Positions 35,290 to 43,570 are shown, numbered from the stretch's first letter. The stretch is DNA of 64,000 nucleotides from CAZWLY01 sp964634465 (GCA_964634465.1 CAZWLY010000001.1:186001-250000), one strand, 5' to 3'. Program-made: numbers and translations. Notes: generated by a model from the sequence alone, not told the origin.

Positions 35290-36438
35290 CTATTTCAAAA
35301 TGTGCTTGGCGACGATCATCCGCTGAACCTGGTTGGAGCCGTCGAAAATCTGGACCGCCTTGGCGTCTCTGAAAAACCGCTCGATGGGGTGGCCCCGGCA
35401 GACGCCCATCCGGCCGAAGATCTGGACCGCGTCGGTGCAGACCGCCATGGCCATGTCCGAGGCCTGGGCCTTGCCCATGGAGACGTACATCTCGGCCTGG
35501 GCCGGGGAGAGCTCGCCCCGGTCCAACCGGGCGGCGGTCAGCAAGATCAGGGAGCGGGTCGATTCGATCTTCATCGCCATGTCGGCCAGCATGAACTGAA
35601 CCGACTGGTAGCGACTGATCTTGTGGCCCGAGGCCCGGCGGGTCCTGGCGTGCTCCACGGCCAACTCGAAGGCGCCCTGGGCCATGCCCAGGCTCATCGA
35701 GGCCGCGCCCCAAAGACGCATCGGGTTGGCCGCCTCGGTCAATATCCGCCAGCCCTGGCCTTCGCCCAGGAGCAGATTGGCCGCCGGCACCCGGCAGTCC
35801 TGGAGAACCATCTCCTGGGTGACCGAGCCGCCGAGGCCCATCTTTTTCTCTTTCTTGCCGAAGTTAAGCCCCGGCGTTCCCCGCTCGATGATGATTGCGC
35901 TCACCCCGGCCGTACGCGTCCCCGGCCCGGTGCGAACGAAGACCAGGTAGTAGTCGGCGTGCTCGCCCAGGGTGATGAAGCTCTTGGTTCCGTTGATGAC
36001 GTATTCCTCGCCGTCCCTCTCCGCCTTGGTCATCAGCGAGCCGGCGTCGGAGCCGTAGTTGGGCTCGGTCAGGCAGAAGGCGCACAGCTTGTCACCCTCG
36101 GCGAACTCAGGGTACCACCGCTCTTTTTGCTCCTCGCTGGCGGTCAGGGTCAGAATACGCATCACCGCCTGAGTGGGGAAGTACATCAGGGCCGAAGCGC
36201 CGGAGACCCTGGCGATCTCGGCGGTGACCAGGCTCAGGTCCAACACCCCGGCCTCGATGCCACCGTAGCGCCGAGGCAAGACCAGGGTGAACAGACCGAT
36301 CTCCTTGAACATCTCGTGCACGGCCGGGGAGAACTCGTCCGCCTCGGCGATGTCCTCGGCGATCGGTCTGAGTCTGCTCTCGACTAAGTCCCGAACCTTC
36401 TGGCGTAATTCGATCTGGTCTGGACCAAGCGGAAACAT
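35290..36438 (-). CDS. Acyl-CoA dehydrogenase with Asp in place of the usual catalytic Glu
   Basis: 382 residues from MFPLGPDQIELRQKV (AGGGCAGG upstream). FAD/substrate loop CAFCLTEPNYGSDAGS, NGTKSFITLGEHADYYLVF, QIFGRMGVCRGHPIERFFRDAKAVQIFDGSNQVQR. The residue normally Glu in Y-E-G-T appears as Asp (FDGSNQ). Asp there has been reported in alicyclic (cyclohexane/cyclohexene-carboxyl) CoA dehydrogenases of anaerobes, so the substrate may be unusual; this is inference. Second gene of the operon, between thiolase and glutaryl-CoA dehydrogenase. Confidence 0.82.
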   Translation of the reverse strand: MFPLGPDQIELRQKVRDLVESRLRPIAEDIAEADEFSPAVHEMFKEIGLFTLVLPRRYGGIEAGVLDLSLVTAEIARVSGASALMYFPTQAVMRILTLTASEEQKERWYPEFAEGDKLCAFCLTEPNYGSDAGSLMTKAERDGEEYVINGTKSFITLGEHADYYLVFVRTGPGTRTAGVSAIIIERGTPGLNFGKKEKKMGLGGSVTQEMVLQDCRVPAANLLLGEGQGWRILTEAANPMRLWGAASMSLGMAQGAFELAVEHARTRRASGHKISRYQSVQFMLADMAMKIESTRSLILLTAARLDRGELSPAQAEMYVSMGKAQASDMAMAVCTDAVQIFGRMGVCRGHPIERFFRDAKAVQIFDGSNQVQRMIVAKHILK

Positions 36439-36532
36439 AGTCCTGCCCTTGCTGGAGGTTTGGGAAGTCACTATAGATAAGCGATGCTTCCTTTTCAACC
36501 CCCCAGCTCGCCGCCGGGAGCTTTCCCAATGG

Positions 36533-37702
36533 CTACCGTTCCACGATCAGGGCGATGCCCTGGCCGCCGCCGATGCACATGGTCACCAACCCGGTGGCGG
36601 CGTCTCTGTCACGCATGGCGTAGAGCAGCTTGGTTATCAGGCAGCCGCCCGAGGCCGAGATGGGGTGGCCCAGGGCGATGGCGCCGCCGTAGACGTTGAC
36701 CTTGTCCAGGTCCATCTTGAGTTCTTCGATGCAGTAGACCGCCTGGGAGGCGAAGGCCTCGTTGAGCTCGACGAGATCGATGTCGCCGATCTCCATGCCG
36801 GCCTTTTTCAAGGCCATGCGGGTGGCCGGCACCGGCCCGATGCCCATCAGGGCCGGATCGACCCCGACGTAGGCGTAGGCTCTGATCTTGGCCAGGGGGG
36901 TGAGCCCCAGCTCCTTGGCCTTCTCGGCGCTCATGACCACCAGGGCCGAGGCGCCGTCGTTCATGCCCGAGGAGTTGCCGGCGGTGACGGTGCCCTCCTT
37001 GTCGAAGACCGGCTTGAGCTTGGCCAGCGCCTCCATGGTGGTGCCGAATCTGGGGTGTTCGTCGGTATCGAAGGTTTTGGTCCCTTTGCGCTCCTTTACC
37101 TCCAGGGGCAGGATCTGCTCCTTGAAGCGGCCGGCCTTGATCGCCTCCTCGGCCCGCTGCTGGCTCAGAAGGGCCAGCTCGTCCTGGGCCTGGCGGGAGA
37201 TGTTGTACTTCTTGGCCACGTTTTCGGCCGTCTGGCCCATGGTGTTGCCCGAGAGCGGGTCGAAGAGGATGAGCTGGTCCTGGACCTGCTGGTGGCCGAG
37301 GCGGTAGCCCCACCGCGCGCCCCGGAGCAGGTAGGCGGCCAGGGACATGTTCTCCATGCCGCCGGCCACACAGATCTCGGCGTCGCCGGCGTTGATGATC
37401 TGCTTGGCCAGAATGACCGTCCTCACCGAGCCGCCGCAGGCCTTGGAGATGGTGAACTGGGGTCGCTCGATGGGGATGCCGCCCTTGACCGCCACCACCC
37501 GGGCCGAGTTGATGGGCAGATCGCCGGTCCGATAGCCCGAGGCCATGATCGCCTCATCGACCATGTCGCCGGAAATACCGGCCCGCTTTATCGCCTCCTC
37601 GATGACCACCGAACCGAGGATCATGTCGCTGGTATCCTTGAGAGTTCCCCCGAACCGACCGATGGCGGTCCTCACGGCGCTGGCGATGACCACGTCCTGC
37701 AT
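36533..37702 (-). CDS. Acetyl-CoA C-acyltransferase (thiolase)
   Basis: 389 residues. Nucleophilic Cys in TISKACGGSVRTV (~88), NEAFASQAV, GGAIALGHPISASGG (catalytic His) and CIGGGQGIAL (second Cys). Full-length biosynthetic/degradative thiolase; it splits acetoacetyl-CoA or 3-ketoacyl-CoA to acetyl-CoA, the end of crotonyl-CoA beta-oxidation. The usual GHPIGASG is GHPISASG here. AAGGAG before the ATG. First gene of the operon, about 50 bp downstream of the predicted promoter. Confidence 0.94.
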   Translation of the reverse strand: MQDVVIASAVRTAIGRFGGTLKDTSDMILGSVVIEEAIKRAGISGDMVDEAIMASGYRTGDLPINSARVVAVKGGIPIERPQFTISKACGGSVRTVILAKQIINAGDAEICVAGGMENMSLAAYLLRGARWGYRLGHQQVQDQLILFDPLSGNTMGQTAENVAKKYNISRQAQDELALLSQQRAEEAIKAGRFKEQILPLEVKERKGTKTFDTDEHPRFGTTMEALAKLKPVFDKEGTVTAGNSSGMNDGASALVVMSAEKAKELGLTPLAKIRAYAYVGVDPALMGIGPVPATRMALKKAGMEIGDIDLVELNEAFASQAVYCIEELKMDLDKVNVYGGAIALGHPISASGGCLITKLLYAMRDRDAATGLVTMCIGGGQGIALIVER

Positions 37703-37752
37703 GAGAGCTCCTTGGCTTTGGTGCGAAACAATATTTCGAGCCGAACTGGCTC

Positions 37753-37782
37753 AGTTTAGGCGGGCCGAAGCGGGATTGTCAA
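37753..37782 (-). promoter_or_regulatory. sigma70 promoter of the thiolase-gcdA operon
   Basis: Perfect TTGACA (37777-37782, minus strand), 18-bp spacer, TAAACT (37753-37758). It predicts a leader of about 45 nt before the thiolase gene. The 21-bp element at 37794-37814 lies 11 bp upstream of the -35, a position suited to an activator or repressor. Confidence 0.65.
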
Positions 37783-37793
37783 GGAAATATAGC

Positions 37794-37814
37794 TACAACA
37801 AAGCTATGATGTAG
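37794..37814. promoter_or_regulatory. Candidate operator, copy 2 of a 21-bp element
   Basis: TACAA-C-AAAGCTAT-G-ATGTAG, with a further C before it giving CTACA...TGTAG ends. It matches 9222-9242 at 19 of 21 positions and lies immediately upstream of the thiolase promoter. Its local AT content contrasts with the surroundings. Confidence 0.55.
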
Positions 37815-37836
37815 CCGTCATTCCGGCCGAACCGGG

Positions 37837-37989
37837 CTAGACGTAGCGGTCGATCAGATGGCCCTTGAGCCCGCCCCGCCGCCGGGGCCGGTAGGCCGGG
37901 CCCAGGGCCTTGTCCTTGGCCCTGGCGTTGCGGTGGGGTAGAGGAAGATGAGGCGAGGAAGAGCCGTAATTTATAGCTGAGACGCCCAT
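37837..37989 (-). CDS. Small basic protein (50 residues) downstream of the DnaJ-like gene
   Basis: Begins MGVSAINYGSSSPHLPLPHRN, continues with a basic stretch (RARAKDKALGPAYRPRRRGG) and ends KGHLIDRYV. AGGAGG lies exactly 5 nt before the ATG, one of the best ribosome sites in the window, and the start is 14 bp past the stop of the DnaJ-like gene. I do not recognise it. The net charge is strongly positive, so nucleic-acid binding or a chaperone partner role is possible. No homology evidence is available to me. Confidence 0.55.
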   Translation of the reverse strand: MGVSAINYGSSSPHLPLPHRNARAKDKALGPAYRPRRRGGLKGHLIDRYV

Positions 37990-38003
37990 TTATTCCTCCT
38001 GGA

Positions 38004-38627
38004 CTACGCCGCCGTTTCGGCGTGGAGCTCGGTGGAGGTTATCTCCAGGAGCAAATCGCCCCTCAGCCCGGTGGCCGCTTCCAACAGACCGCGGCCGGCC
38101 AGCCTCAGCCGCGATCCGGCCTTGAGCCAGGCCGGCAGGCGAACGTTCAGGGTCTTGACTCGTTCCAGGCGGCCCCGGCCCCGGCACTTCCGGCAGGGTT
38201 TGACCAGATAGCTCAACCTCGACCACGACCAGCGCTCGACGCTCCCACCGCCCTGGCAGGCCGGACAGGTCTGGTCGTGGCGGTGGGGGAGGGCGGCCAG
38301 GCCGCCGCCGTCGGCCAAATCGACGTCCAGCCGGTAGACGACGTCGAGTCCGTCGGTCTCGATGTCGCGGAGGCGCCAGTCGAGCCGATGCGGCGCCGGT
38401 TCAGATTTGTCGTCAGGCCGGATGAGAGCCCTGAACTCGGCCATGGCCAAAACCGCGGCGTAGGCCCGCTTGAGCTCCTCGAATCGCTCGGCCGCGTCTG
38501 AACGCTTGGGGTTGCGATCGGGATGGAGGGTCAGGGCCAAGCGGCGGTAGGCCCGCTTGACCTCGGCCGGCGAGGCCAGTTCATCGACGCCCAAGAGCCG
38601 GTAGCTCTGGTTTAGGTCTTGAACCAT
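38004..38627 (-). CDS. DnaJ-domain protein with a half zinc finger
   Basis: 207 residues. The N-terminal J domain (YRLLGVDELASPAEVKRAYRRLALTLHPDRNPK, HPD at ~36-38) activates DnaK ATPase. After a short linker come CPACQGGG and CRKCRGRG, one zinc-binding pair instead of the four repeats of DnaJ. The C-terminal ~45 residues resemble one client-binding beta domain (LKAGSRLRLAGRGLLE ... GDLLLEI). A shortened DnaJ/CbpA hybrid; likely a co-chaperone with a specific client. The small basic gene follows. Confidence 0.85.
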   Translation of the reverse strand: MVQDLNQSYRLLGVDELASPAEVKRAYRRLALTLHPDRNPKRSDAAERFEELKRAYAAVLAMAEFRALIRPDDKSEPAPHRLDWRLRDIETDGLDVVYRLDVDLADGGGLAALPHRHDQTCPACQGGGSVERWSWSRLSYLVKPCRKCRGRGRLERVKTLNVRLPAWLKAGSRLRLAGRGLLEAATGLRGDLLLEITSTELHAETAA

Positions 38628-39151
38628 CTCTCCCTCCCCTGCTTCAGATTGGATTAAGGTCTCGCTTTAGGTTTGAGCAATTGGCATGCCAAATATTCAA
38701 CTAGCTGATTTAACTGGTTAATAGCCAAACGACCTCTGCGAGAATCGTGACCCGGGCTTCACACCGGGCGGCTTCGCCGGTTTTGGCGAGGACGAATAGT
38801 CTGGTGAGATCAAATGGTTAGGCGGCGAGTGCGCACCAAAATGCACACTGGTGCTCGGACTTGCGCACCGGATGGCCGGCTGCTCGGGCGATTTGTTCCG
38901 GCAGGTTGCACCGAGCTCCAGTCCTGGATATCTTGGGCCGGGCCGAAGCCGGGTTTCGAGTCCTCTCTTTCGCTCTACCTTTCGTGGCTCGACCTGGTAT
39001 CATCGAGGGGTAATATGACCTTGGAAGTCCGGGAGAAGGGCGGTCCAGGTCCTGGCCGATGGATCGGAGCGGGCGGCGACGGCTGCGGACAGTACGGTTC
39101 GACCACGCTGTGAGCAGCGGTTCGGCGGAGCCGGTTCGAACACAACATCTA
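38628..39151. other. Intergenic region without a convincing gene
   Basis: About 520 bp between divergent genes. The left part is AT-rich and contains a perfect 12-bp palindrome, TTGGCATGCCAA, at 38681-38692, a possible operator for the DnaJ-like gene. A 99-codon frame at 38814-39113 has poor codon use, odd composition and no ribosome site. No tRNA or known structured RNA was recognised. Confidence 0.5.
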
Positions 39152-39180
39152 TTGACTTTGACTTGTAAAAAGACTATATC
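39152..39180 (+). promoter_or_regulatory. sigma70 promoter placing the transcript start at the ftsK ATG
   Basis: TTGACT (39152-39157), 17-bp spacer, TATATC (39175-39180), then TGGGCC and ATG. The -10 element ends 6 bp before the start codon and there is no Shine-Dalgarno sequence, so ftsK should be translated from a leaderless mRNA. Confidence 0.65.
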
Positions 39181-39186
39181 TGGGCC

Positions 39187-41391
39187 ATGAAACGTCGGAA
39201 ATCCAGGAAGCCCGCCGCGTCGGTGGGACGGGAGGCGGCCGGGGTGTTCCTGCTCGGCTTGGCCGTGCTGGTGTTGGCCGCCCTGGTTTCGTTCCATCCC
39301 CTGGACCCGGCGCCGGGCCAGTCGGTGGGGCTCAACGCCCCGGTCAAGAACTGGATCGGCCTCTTTGGGGCCTACCTGGCCGGCTTCCTGGTCGCTTTGC
39401 TCGGCCTGGCCGCGCTGTGGACACCGGCCCTGCTGGGCTGGTACGGCGTCCGTTTCTTCTCCAAGAGCTTTGAACGGCCGAGTCTGGCCACCGCCGTCGG
39501 CTTGGCGCTCTTGATTCCGGCCACGGCCGGGCTGATCGGCCTCGTCTGGCCCAAGCTCACCTGGCACGCCGAGCCCCTGGCCGCCGGCGGCGCGGTCGGG
39601 GCCATCCTGGCCGGGGCGCTGGCCCAGTGGTTGAAGACCTTTGGCGCGGTCTTGGTGCTTCTGGCCACGGCGGTCATCGGGTTGATGCTGGCCGCCGACT
39701 TCTCCCTGGCCGCGCTCATCGAGGCCGCCCGGACCAGGGGCGGCTCGTTTTTCGGCCGTCTGGCCACGGCCAAGATCAGGATCAGGGAGAAGCGCCGCAA
39801 GGCCGCCTCGCCCCGGATGAAAAGGCTGAAAGAGCAGTTGGAGGAGGCCCCGGAGCGGATCGAGATCAGCTTCCCGCCGCCGCCTCCGCTGCCCAAGCCC
39901 CGCCAGGAGCAGTTCGAGTTCATGGCCCAGATGGGCGACTACCAGACGCCGCCGCTCTCCCTTTTGGACGCCGCCGCCCAGGATTACCGGCCGCCCGACG
40001 CCAAGAGCCTGGAGCGTTCGTCGCAGCTTTTGGAGAAGAAGCTGTTCGACTTCGGCGTCGAGGGCCAGGTCCAGGCGGTCCATCCCGGCCCGGTGATCAC
40101 CATGTACGAGTTCGCTCCGGCGCCGGGGGTCAAGATAGCCAAGATCGCCAACCTGGCCGACGACCTGGCCTTGGCGCTTCGGGCTTCGGCCATCCGCATC
40201 GTCGCCCCCCTGCCGGGCAAGGGCTGCATCGGCATCGAGATCCCCCATCCCCGGCGGGAGACGGTGGCTTTGAAGGAGCTTCTGGCCGGGGAGGCCTACC
40301 AGGACATGAAGGGCGGCCTGCCCCTGGTCTTGGGCAAGGACATCGTCGGCCAGCCGGTGATCACCGACCTGACGGCCATGCCCCACCTCTTGATCGCCGG
40401 CGCCACCGGATCGGGCAAGTCGGTCTGCCTCAACGCCATGTTGATGTCGATCCTCTTCAAAGCCGCGCCCGAGGACGTGCGCCTGTTGATGATCGATCCC
40501 AAGCGGATCGAACTCAACATGTACGACGGCATGCCCCATCTGCTCCATCCGGTCCTGACCGACCCCAAGAGCGCCACCAAGGCGCTCAGGTGGGCCGTCT
40601 ACGAGATGGAGCGACGCTACGACATCCTGGCCCGGGCCAACGTCCGCTCCATCGAGTCGTTCAACCGGAAAAGGCCGAAGATGCCCAAGAGCGTGGTCGA
40701 GGCCGGCGAGGACCGCGAAGCGCTGCCCGAGCGGCTGCCCTACATCGTCATCATCATCGACGAGCTGGCCGATCTGATGATGGTCTCCTCGCGGGATGTG
40801 GAGGAATCGATCACCCGCCTGGCCCAGATGGCCCGGGCGGCCGGCATCCACCTCGTCCTGGCCACCCAGCGGCCCAGCGTGGACGTCTTGACCGGGGTGA
40901 TCAAGGCCAACTTCCCGACCCGGATCGCCTTCCAGGTCGCCTCCAAGATCGACTCGCGGACCATCCTCGATCAAAACGGGGCCGAAAATCTTCTCGGCCG
41001 GGGCGACATGCTGTTCATGCCGCCCGGCGTGGCCAAGCTGATGCGGGTCCACGGCGCCTTTGTCAGCGACGCCGAGGTGAAGCGGGTGACCGATTTTCTC
41101 CGCAGCCAGGGCCGGCCCGAGTACGAGACCGACATCATGGAGATCGGCCGGACGGCCAAGGTCAAGGGCGCGGTCGAGGAGGAGGTGGACGAGCTCTACC
41201 GGGAGGCGGTGGCCATCGTCCTGGAGTCGGGCAAGGCCTCCATCTCCATGGTCCAGCGAAAGCTTCGCGTCGGCTACAACCGGGCCGCCCGGATGATCGA
41301 GCAGATGGCGATCGACGGCCTCGTCTCCGAGCCGGACCACACCAACCAGCGCCAGGTGTTGGCCCGGCCCGGCGACTTGCCGGAGGTGTAG
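39187..41391 (+). CDS. ftsK: DNA translocase FtsK
   Basis: 734 residues. Four N-terminal membrane helices (FLLGLAVLVLAALVSF; LAGFLVALLGLAALW; TAVGLALLIPATAGLIGLVW; VLVLLATAVIGLMLAADF), a short linker, then the motor: Walker A GATGSGKSVCLNAM (~405-412), Walker B YIVIIIDELADLMM, and LATQRPSVDVLTGVIKANFPTRIAFQV. The C-terminal winged-helix gamma domain (LYREAVAIVLESGKASISMVQRKLRVGYNRAARMIEQM) reads KOPS sites. Pumps DNA at the division septum and helps resolve chromosome dimers. Followed closely by lolA, the common arrangement. Confidence 0.96.
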   Translation: MKRRKSRKPAASVGREAAGVFLLGLAVLVLAALVSFHPLDPAPGQSVGLNAPVKNWIGLFGAYLAGFLVALLGLAALWTPALLGWYGVRFFSKSFERPSLATAVGLALLIPATAGLIGLVWPKLTWHAEPLAAGGAVGAILAGALAQWLKTFGAVLVLLATAVIGLMLAADFSLAALIEAARTRGGSFFGRLATAKIRIREKRRKAASPRMKRLKEQLEEAPERIEISFPPPPPLPKPRQEQFEFMAQMGDYQTPPLSLLDAAAQDYRPPDAKSLERSSQLLEKKLFDFGVEGQVQAVHPGPVITMYEFAPAPGVKIAKIANLADDLALALRASAIRIVAPLPGKGCIGIEIPHPRRETVALKELLAGEAYQDMKGGLPLVLGKDIVGQPVITDLTAMPHLLIAGATGSGKSVCLNAMLMSILFKAAPEDVRLLMIDPKRIELNMYDGMPHLLHPVLTDPKSATKALRWAVYEMERRYDILARANVRSIESFNRKRPKMPKSVVEAGEDREALPERLPYIVIIIDELADLMMVSSRDVEESITRLAQMARAAGIHLVLATQRPSVDVLTGVIKANFPTRIAFQVASKIDSRTILDQNGAENLLGRGDMLFMPPGVAKLMRVHGAFVSDAEVKRVTDFLRSQGRPEYETDIMEIGRTAKVKGAVEEEVDELYREAVAIVLESGKASISMVQRKLRVGYNRAARMIEQMAIDGLVSEPDHTNQRQVLARPGDLPEV

Positions 41392-41393
41392 GT

Positions 41394-42080
41394 TTGAAGT
41401 CGGCCTGGCGAACCATAGCTGCGGCGCTGGTCTTGGCCCTGGTTCTGGGCCCCGGCCTTCTCCGGGCCGACGAGGCGGCCGACGAGGCGCTCGAGCTGGT
41501 CAAGAAGGTCAGCCGGCTCTACGGCGAGGCGGTCGGCTTCCGGGCCAACTACACCCTCCAGGCCAAGACGGCCAGGATGGCCGGCCAGGGCGGCGGGCTG
41601 GAGGAGCGGACCTCCTCGGGGCGGATCGTCTTCGCCCGGCCGGACAAGCTGAGGATGCTTCAGGAGAAGCCCAAAGAGGAGGAGGTGGTCTACTCTCCGG
41701 AGGGCTACTGGTGGTACTCCAGCGAGCTCAAGGAGGCCCATCGTTTCCCGATCGGGGATGTGGCCGGCACGGTCAAGCCGTTCGTCAGCTTCTTCGCCGG
41801 CTTGGAAAAAGCCCGGAAGTGGTTCGAGATCCAACGGATGGTCGGCGGCGACAAGGGCGACAACAGGGCGGTCAAGCTGGTGCCCCAGTCGATGAAGATG
41901 GGTCTCAACCGTATCGAGGTCTTGATTACACCCCGGGGCGAGATCGCCGAGGTGACCATCCACTCGCTCCTCGGCGAAACCTACCACTACATCTTCAGCG
42001 ATCTCGAGCTGCTCGACGAACCGCCGGACGAGGGCTTCTTTTTCACGCCGCCCACCGGGACCAAGGTCGTCTACCACTAG
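41394..42080 (+). CDS. lolA: Outer-membrane lipoprotein carrier LolA
   Basis: 228 residues from a TTG 2 bp after ftsK, with GGAGG upstream. Signal peptide (IAAALVLALVLGPGLLRA, cleavage before DEA). LolA pattern: YGEAVGFRANYTLQAKT, SGRIVFARPDKLRMLQEKP, VVYSPEGYWWYSSELKEAHRF, and the C-terminal EVTIHSLLGETYHYIFSDLEL ... FFFTPPTGTKVV. Carries lipoproteins across the periplasm from LolCDE to the outer membrane, so the organism is diderm. The following 270 bp hold no convincing gene. Confidence 0.9.
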   Translation: MKSAWRTIAAALVLALVLGPGLLRADEAADEALELVKKVSRLYGEAVGFRANYTLQAKTARMAGQGGGLEERTSSGRIVFARPDKLRMLQEKPKEEEVVYSPEGYWWYSSELKEAHRFPIGDVAGTVKPFVSFFAGLEKARKWFEIQRMVGGDKGDNRAVKLVPQSMKMGLNRIEVLITPRGEIAEVTIHSLLGETYHYIFSDLELLDEPPDEGFFFTPPTGTKVVYH

Positions 42081-42352
42081 CGTCTCGCCTCGGAAATGGT
42101 TTATGAGCTCAAACGGCCGGGCCGGCTCTTCGATCGGGGGGAAACACCGGGGTCGCCCGCGATCCGTCCCCAACCCGACCCGGCGAGGGACGACCAATCG
42201 GCCGTTGAAAGCCTAAGGACGGGGACCGGCGGCCTGAAAGGGCGACTTGCGGACCACGATCGGAAAGTCGCCCCGGTTGAAGGAAGCCGCCTTACGGACC
42301 AGCCGGACCGATCGATTCGGCGGGGCCGGCATCACGGCAAGGAAAACTGGTG

Positions 42353-42772
42353 ATGGAGTTTTCGCGTCAAGACCTGGAACGCCTCAACGACAACTCGCTC
42401 TATCGCCTGGTGGGCATCGTCGTCGATGAGGTCGAGGACGGCCGGGCGCGCTCGCGCTTGAGGCCCAATCCGGACCTCTGCTGGCCCTTCGAGGAGCAGC
42501 CCCACGGCGGGGTGCTGTTTACCCTGATGGACACGACCATGGCCTGGGCGGTCCTGACCAAAATCGAAAAGGGCAACAGTTGCGCCACCATCGACCTGGA
42601 CATCCACTACACCAGGCCGGCCAGGGGAGAGCTGTACACCTGTTCGGCCTGGGTCACCCACCAGGCCGGCCGGACCATCTTTGCCCGGGCGGACATCCTC
42701 GATGAAGGCGGCCGTCTGGTGGCGGCGGGGCAGGCCGTCTTCCGGGTGGTGAAGACGCCGTTCGACGCTTGA
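42353..42772 (+). CDS. PaaI-family hotdog thioesterase
   Basis: 139 residues from ATG (GTG one codon earlier is also possible; AAGGAAAA upstream). Hotdog motif PHGGVLFTLMDTTMAWAVL, then CATIDLDIHYTRPARGELYTCSAWVTHQAGRTIFARADILDEGGRLVAAGQAVFRV. The HGG...D pattern is the 4HBT active site. Hydrolyses acyl- or aryl-CoA thioesters; PaaI members act on hydroxyphenylacetyl-CoA, which would suit aromatic catabolism, but the substrate is not proven. Confidence 0.87.
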   Translation: MEFSRQDLERLNDNSLYRLVGIVVDEVEDGRARSRLRPNPDLCWPFEEQPHGGVLFTLMDTTMAWAVLTKIEKGNSCATIDLDIHYTRPARGELYTCSAWVTHQAGRTIFARADILDEGGRLVAAGQAVFRVVKTPFDA

Positions 42773-42954
42773 GCGGGCCGGCTGTTTCCTTGCCGTGGCG
42801 GGGCCGGCCGGAGACGGTTGACTTCACCGAACATGGGCCGCGGCGGCGCAACCGCCGTCGGCTCGACGCCAAAGCGGTTGACCCGGCATCGTCGATGTGG
42901 CATAAACCAAGCGGGCGAACTGGTTAGCGACAACTCATCAATAAAGGAGGCAAG

Positions 42955-43173
42955 TTGGCTCGGGACGATTTGATTCAATTGGAAGGGGAGGTGACCCGCA
43001 CCTTCGGCGGCGGAACCATGGAGGTACTCCTGGACAACGGCGTGTCCATCCGCGCCGTCCTGTCTGGACGGATGAAGAAGTTCCGGATCAAGGTGCTGGT
43101 CGGCGACCGCGTCCGGGTGGCCGTCTCACCCTACGACCCGACCCACGGCCTCATCACCTACCGGCTCAAGTAG
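42955..43173 (+). CDS. infA: Translation initiation factor IF-1
   Basis: 72 residues, standard length. TTG start with AAAGGAGG upstream. OB-fold marks: DLIQLEGEVTRTFGGGTMEVLLDNGVSIRAVLSGRMKKFRIKVLVGDRVRVAVSPYDPTHGLITYRLK. Somewhat diverged from E. coli IF-1 (the usual F-x-V.L.NG..v.A..sGkmRk.yIril.GD.V.ve.spYDl..GrI..R). It stands outside the ribosomal protein operon, so it may be one of two infA copies. Confidence 0.9.
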   Translation: MARDDLIQLEGEVTRTFGGGTMEVLLDNGVSIRAVLSGRMKKFRIKVLVGDRVRVAVSPYDPTHGLITYRLK

Positions 43174-43199
43174 GCTCCACTCTCGGCCGGGTTCGCCCC

Positions 43200-43313
43200 T
43201 CAGCGGACCCGGGCCAGGGTTTCATCCAGCCAATCCAAGATGCGCTGATTGGAGAACGCCATCGCGCCCACCTGGCAGTGCTGGGAGGCCCAGCCCTGGG
43301 CGCTGAAGCGCAT
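43200..43313 (-). CDS. Short reading frame overlapping the preceding small secreted protein
   Basis: 37 codons starting MRFSAQGWASQHCQVGAMAF and ending NQRILDWLDETLARVR. Its ATG overlaps the stop of the upstream small gene (TGATG). The end (SNQRILDWLDETLARV) looks like the natural C-terminal helix of a larger enzyme, so this may be the remaining tail of a gene broken by a frameshift rather than an independent peptide. Confidence 0.4.
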   Translation of the reverse strand: MRFSAQGWASQHCQVGAMAFSNQRILDWLDETLARVR

Positions 43314-43543
43314 CAGCCGTTGATGCCGGCCCCGCCCGAGGCGGTGTAGCCGATCGCCCGCCGGAACTCGAAATCGAAGCTGGGGTCGTTGAAAGCGATC
43401 TTGCGGCTGGCCGCCGCCGATTTCCCCGCCGACGAATCGGCGGCGGCCGCAGCTCGATTCGAGCCCAAGACGGCCCAAGCACTCGCCAGCGTCACGGCGA
43501 TCAACACCGAGCCCAGAACCCTTCCTCGCCCAATGGACCTCAT
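43313..43543 (-). CDS. Small secreted protein, possibly a disrupted gene
   Basis: 76 residues with AAGGAGG 5 nt before the ATG. Signal peptide (GRVLGSVLIAVTLASAWAVLG ... RAAAA), then a mature part of about 40 residues ending AIGYTASGGAGING. No known family. Together with the overlapping 37-codon frame downstream it would make a ~110-residue protein if a frameshift were corrected. Either a real short periplasmic protein or a remnant. Confidence 0.5.
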   Translation of the reverse strand: MRSIGRGRVLGSVLIAVTLASAWAVLGSNRAAAAADSSAGKSAAASRKIAFNDPSFDFEFRRAIGYTASGGAGING

Positions 43544-43570
43544 CGGCGCCTCCTTGCCGGTCGGTCGAAC

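Noticed and set aside
38940..38985. Apparent tRNA T-arm (GGTTTCGAGTCC) in the same gap
   Set aside because: No matching acceptor, D or anticodon arms can be paired, and the T stem itself does not close.
38814..39113. A 99-codon plus-strand frame in the DnaJ-ftsK gap
   Set aside because: No ribosome site, unusual codon use, and no recognisable motif.
42096..42353. An 85-codon frame between lolA and the thioesterase gene
   Set aside because: Arg/Pro/Asp-rich composition, no ribosome site and no recognisable motif.
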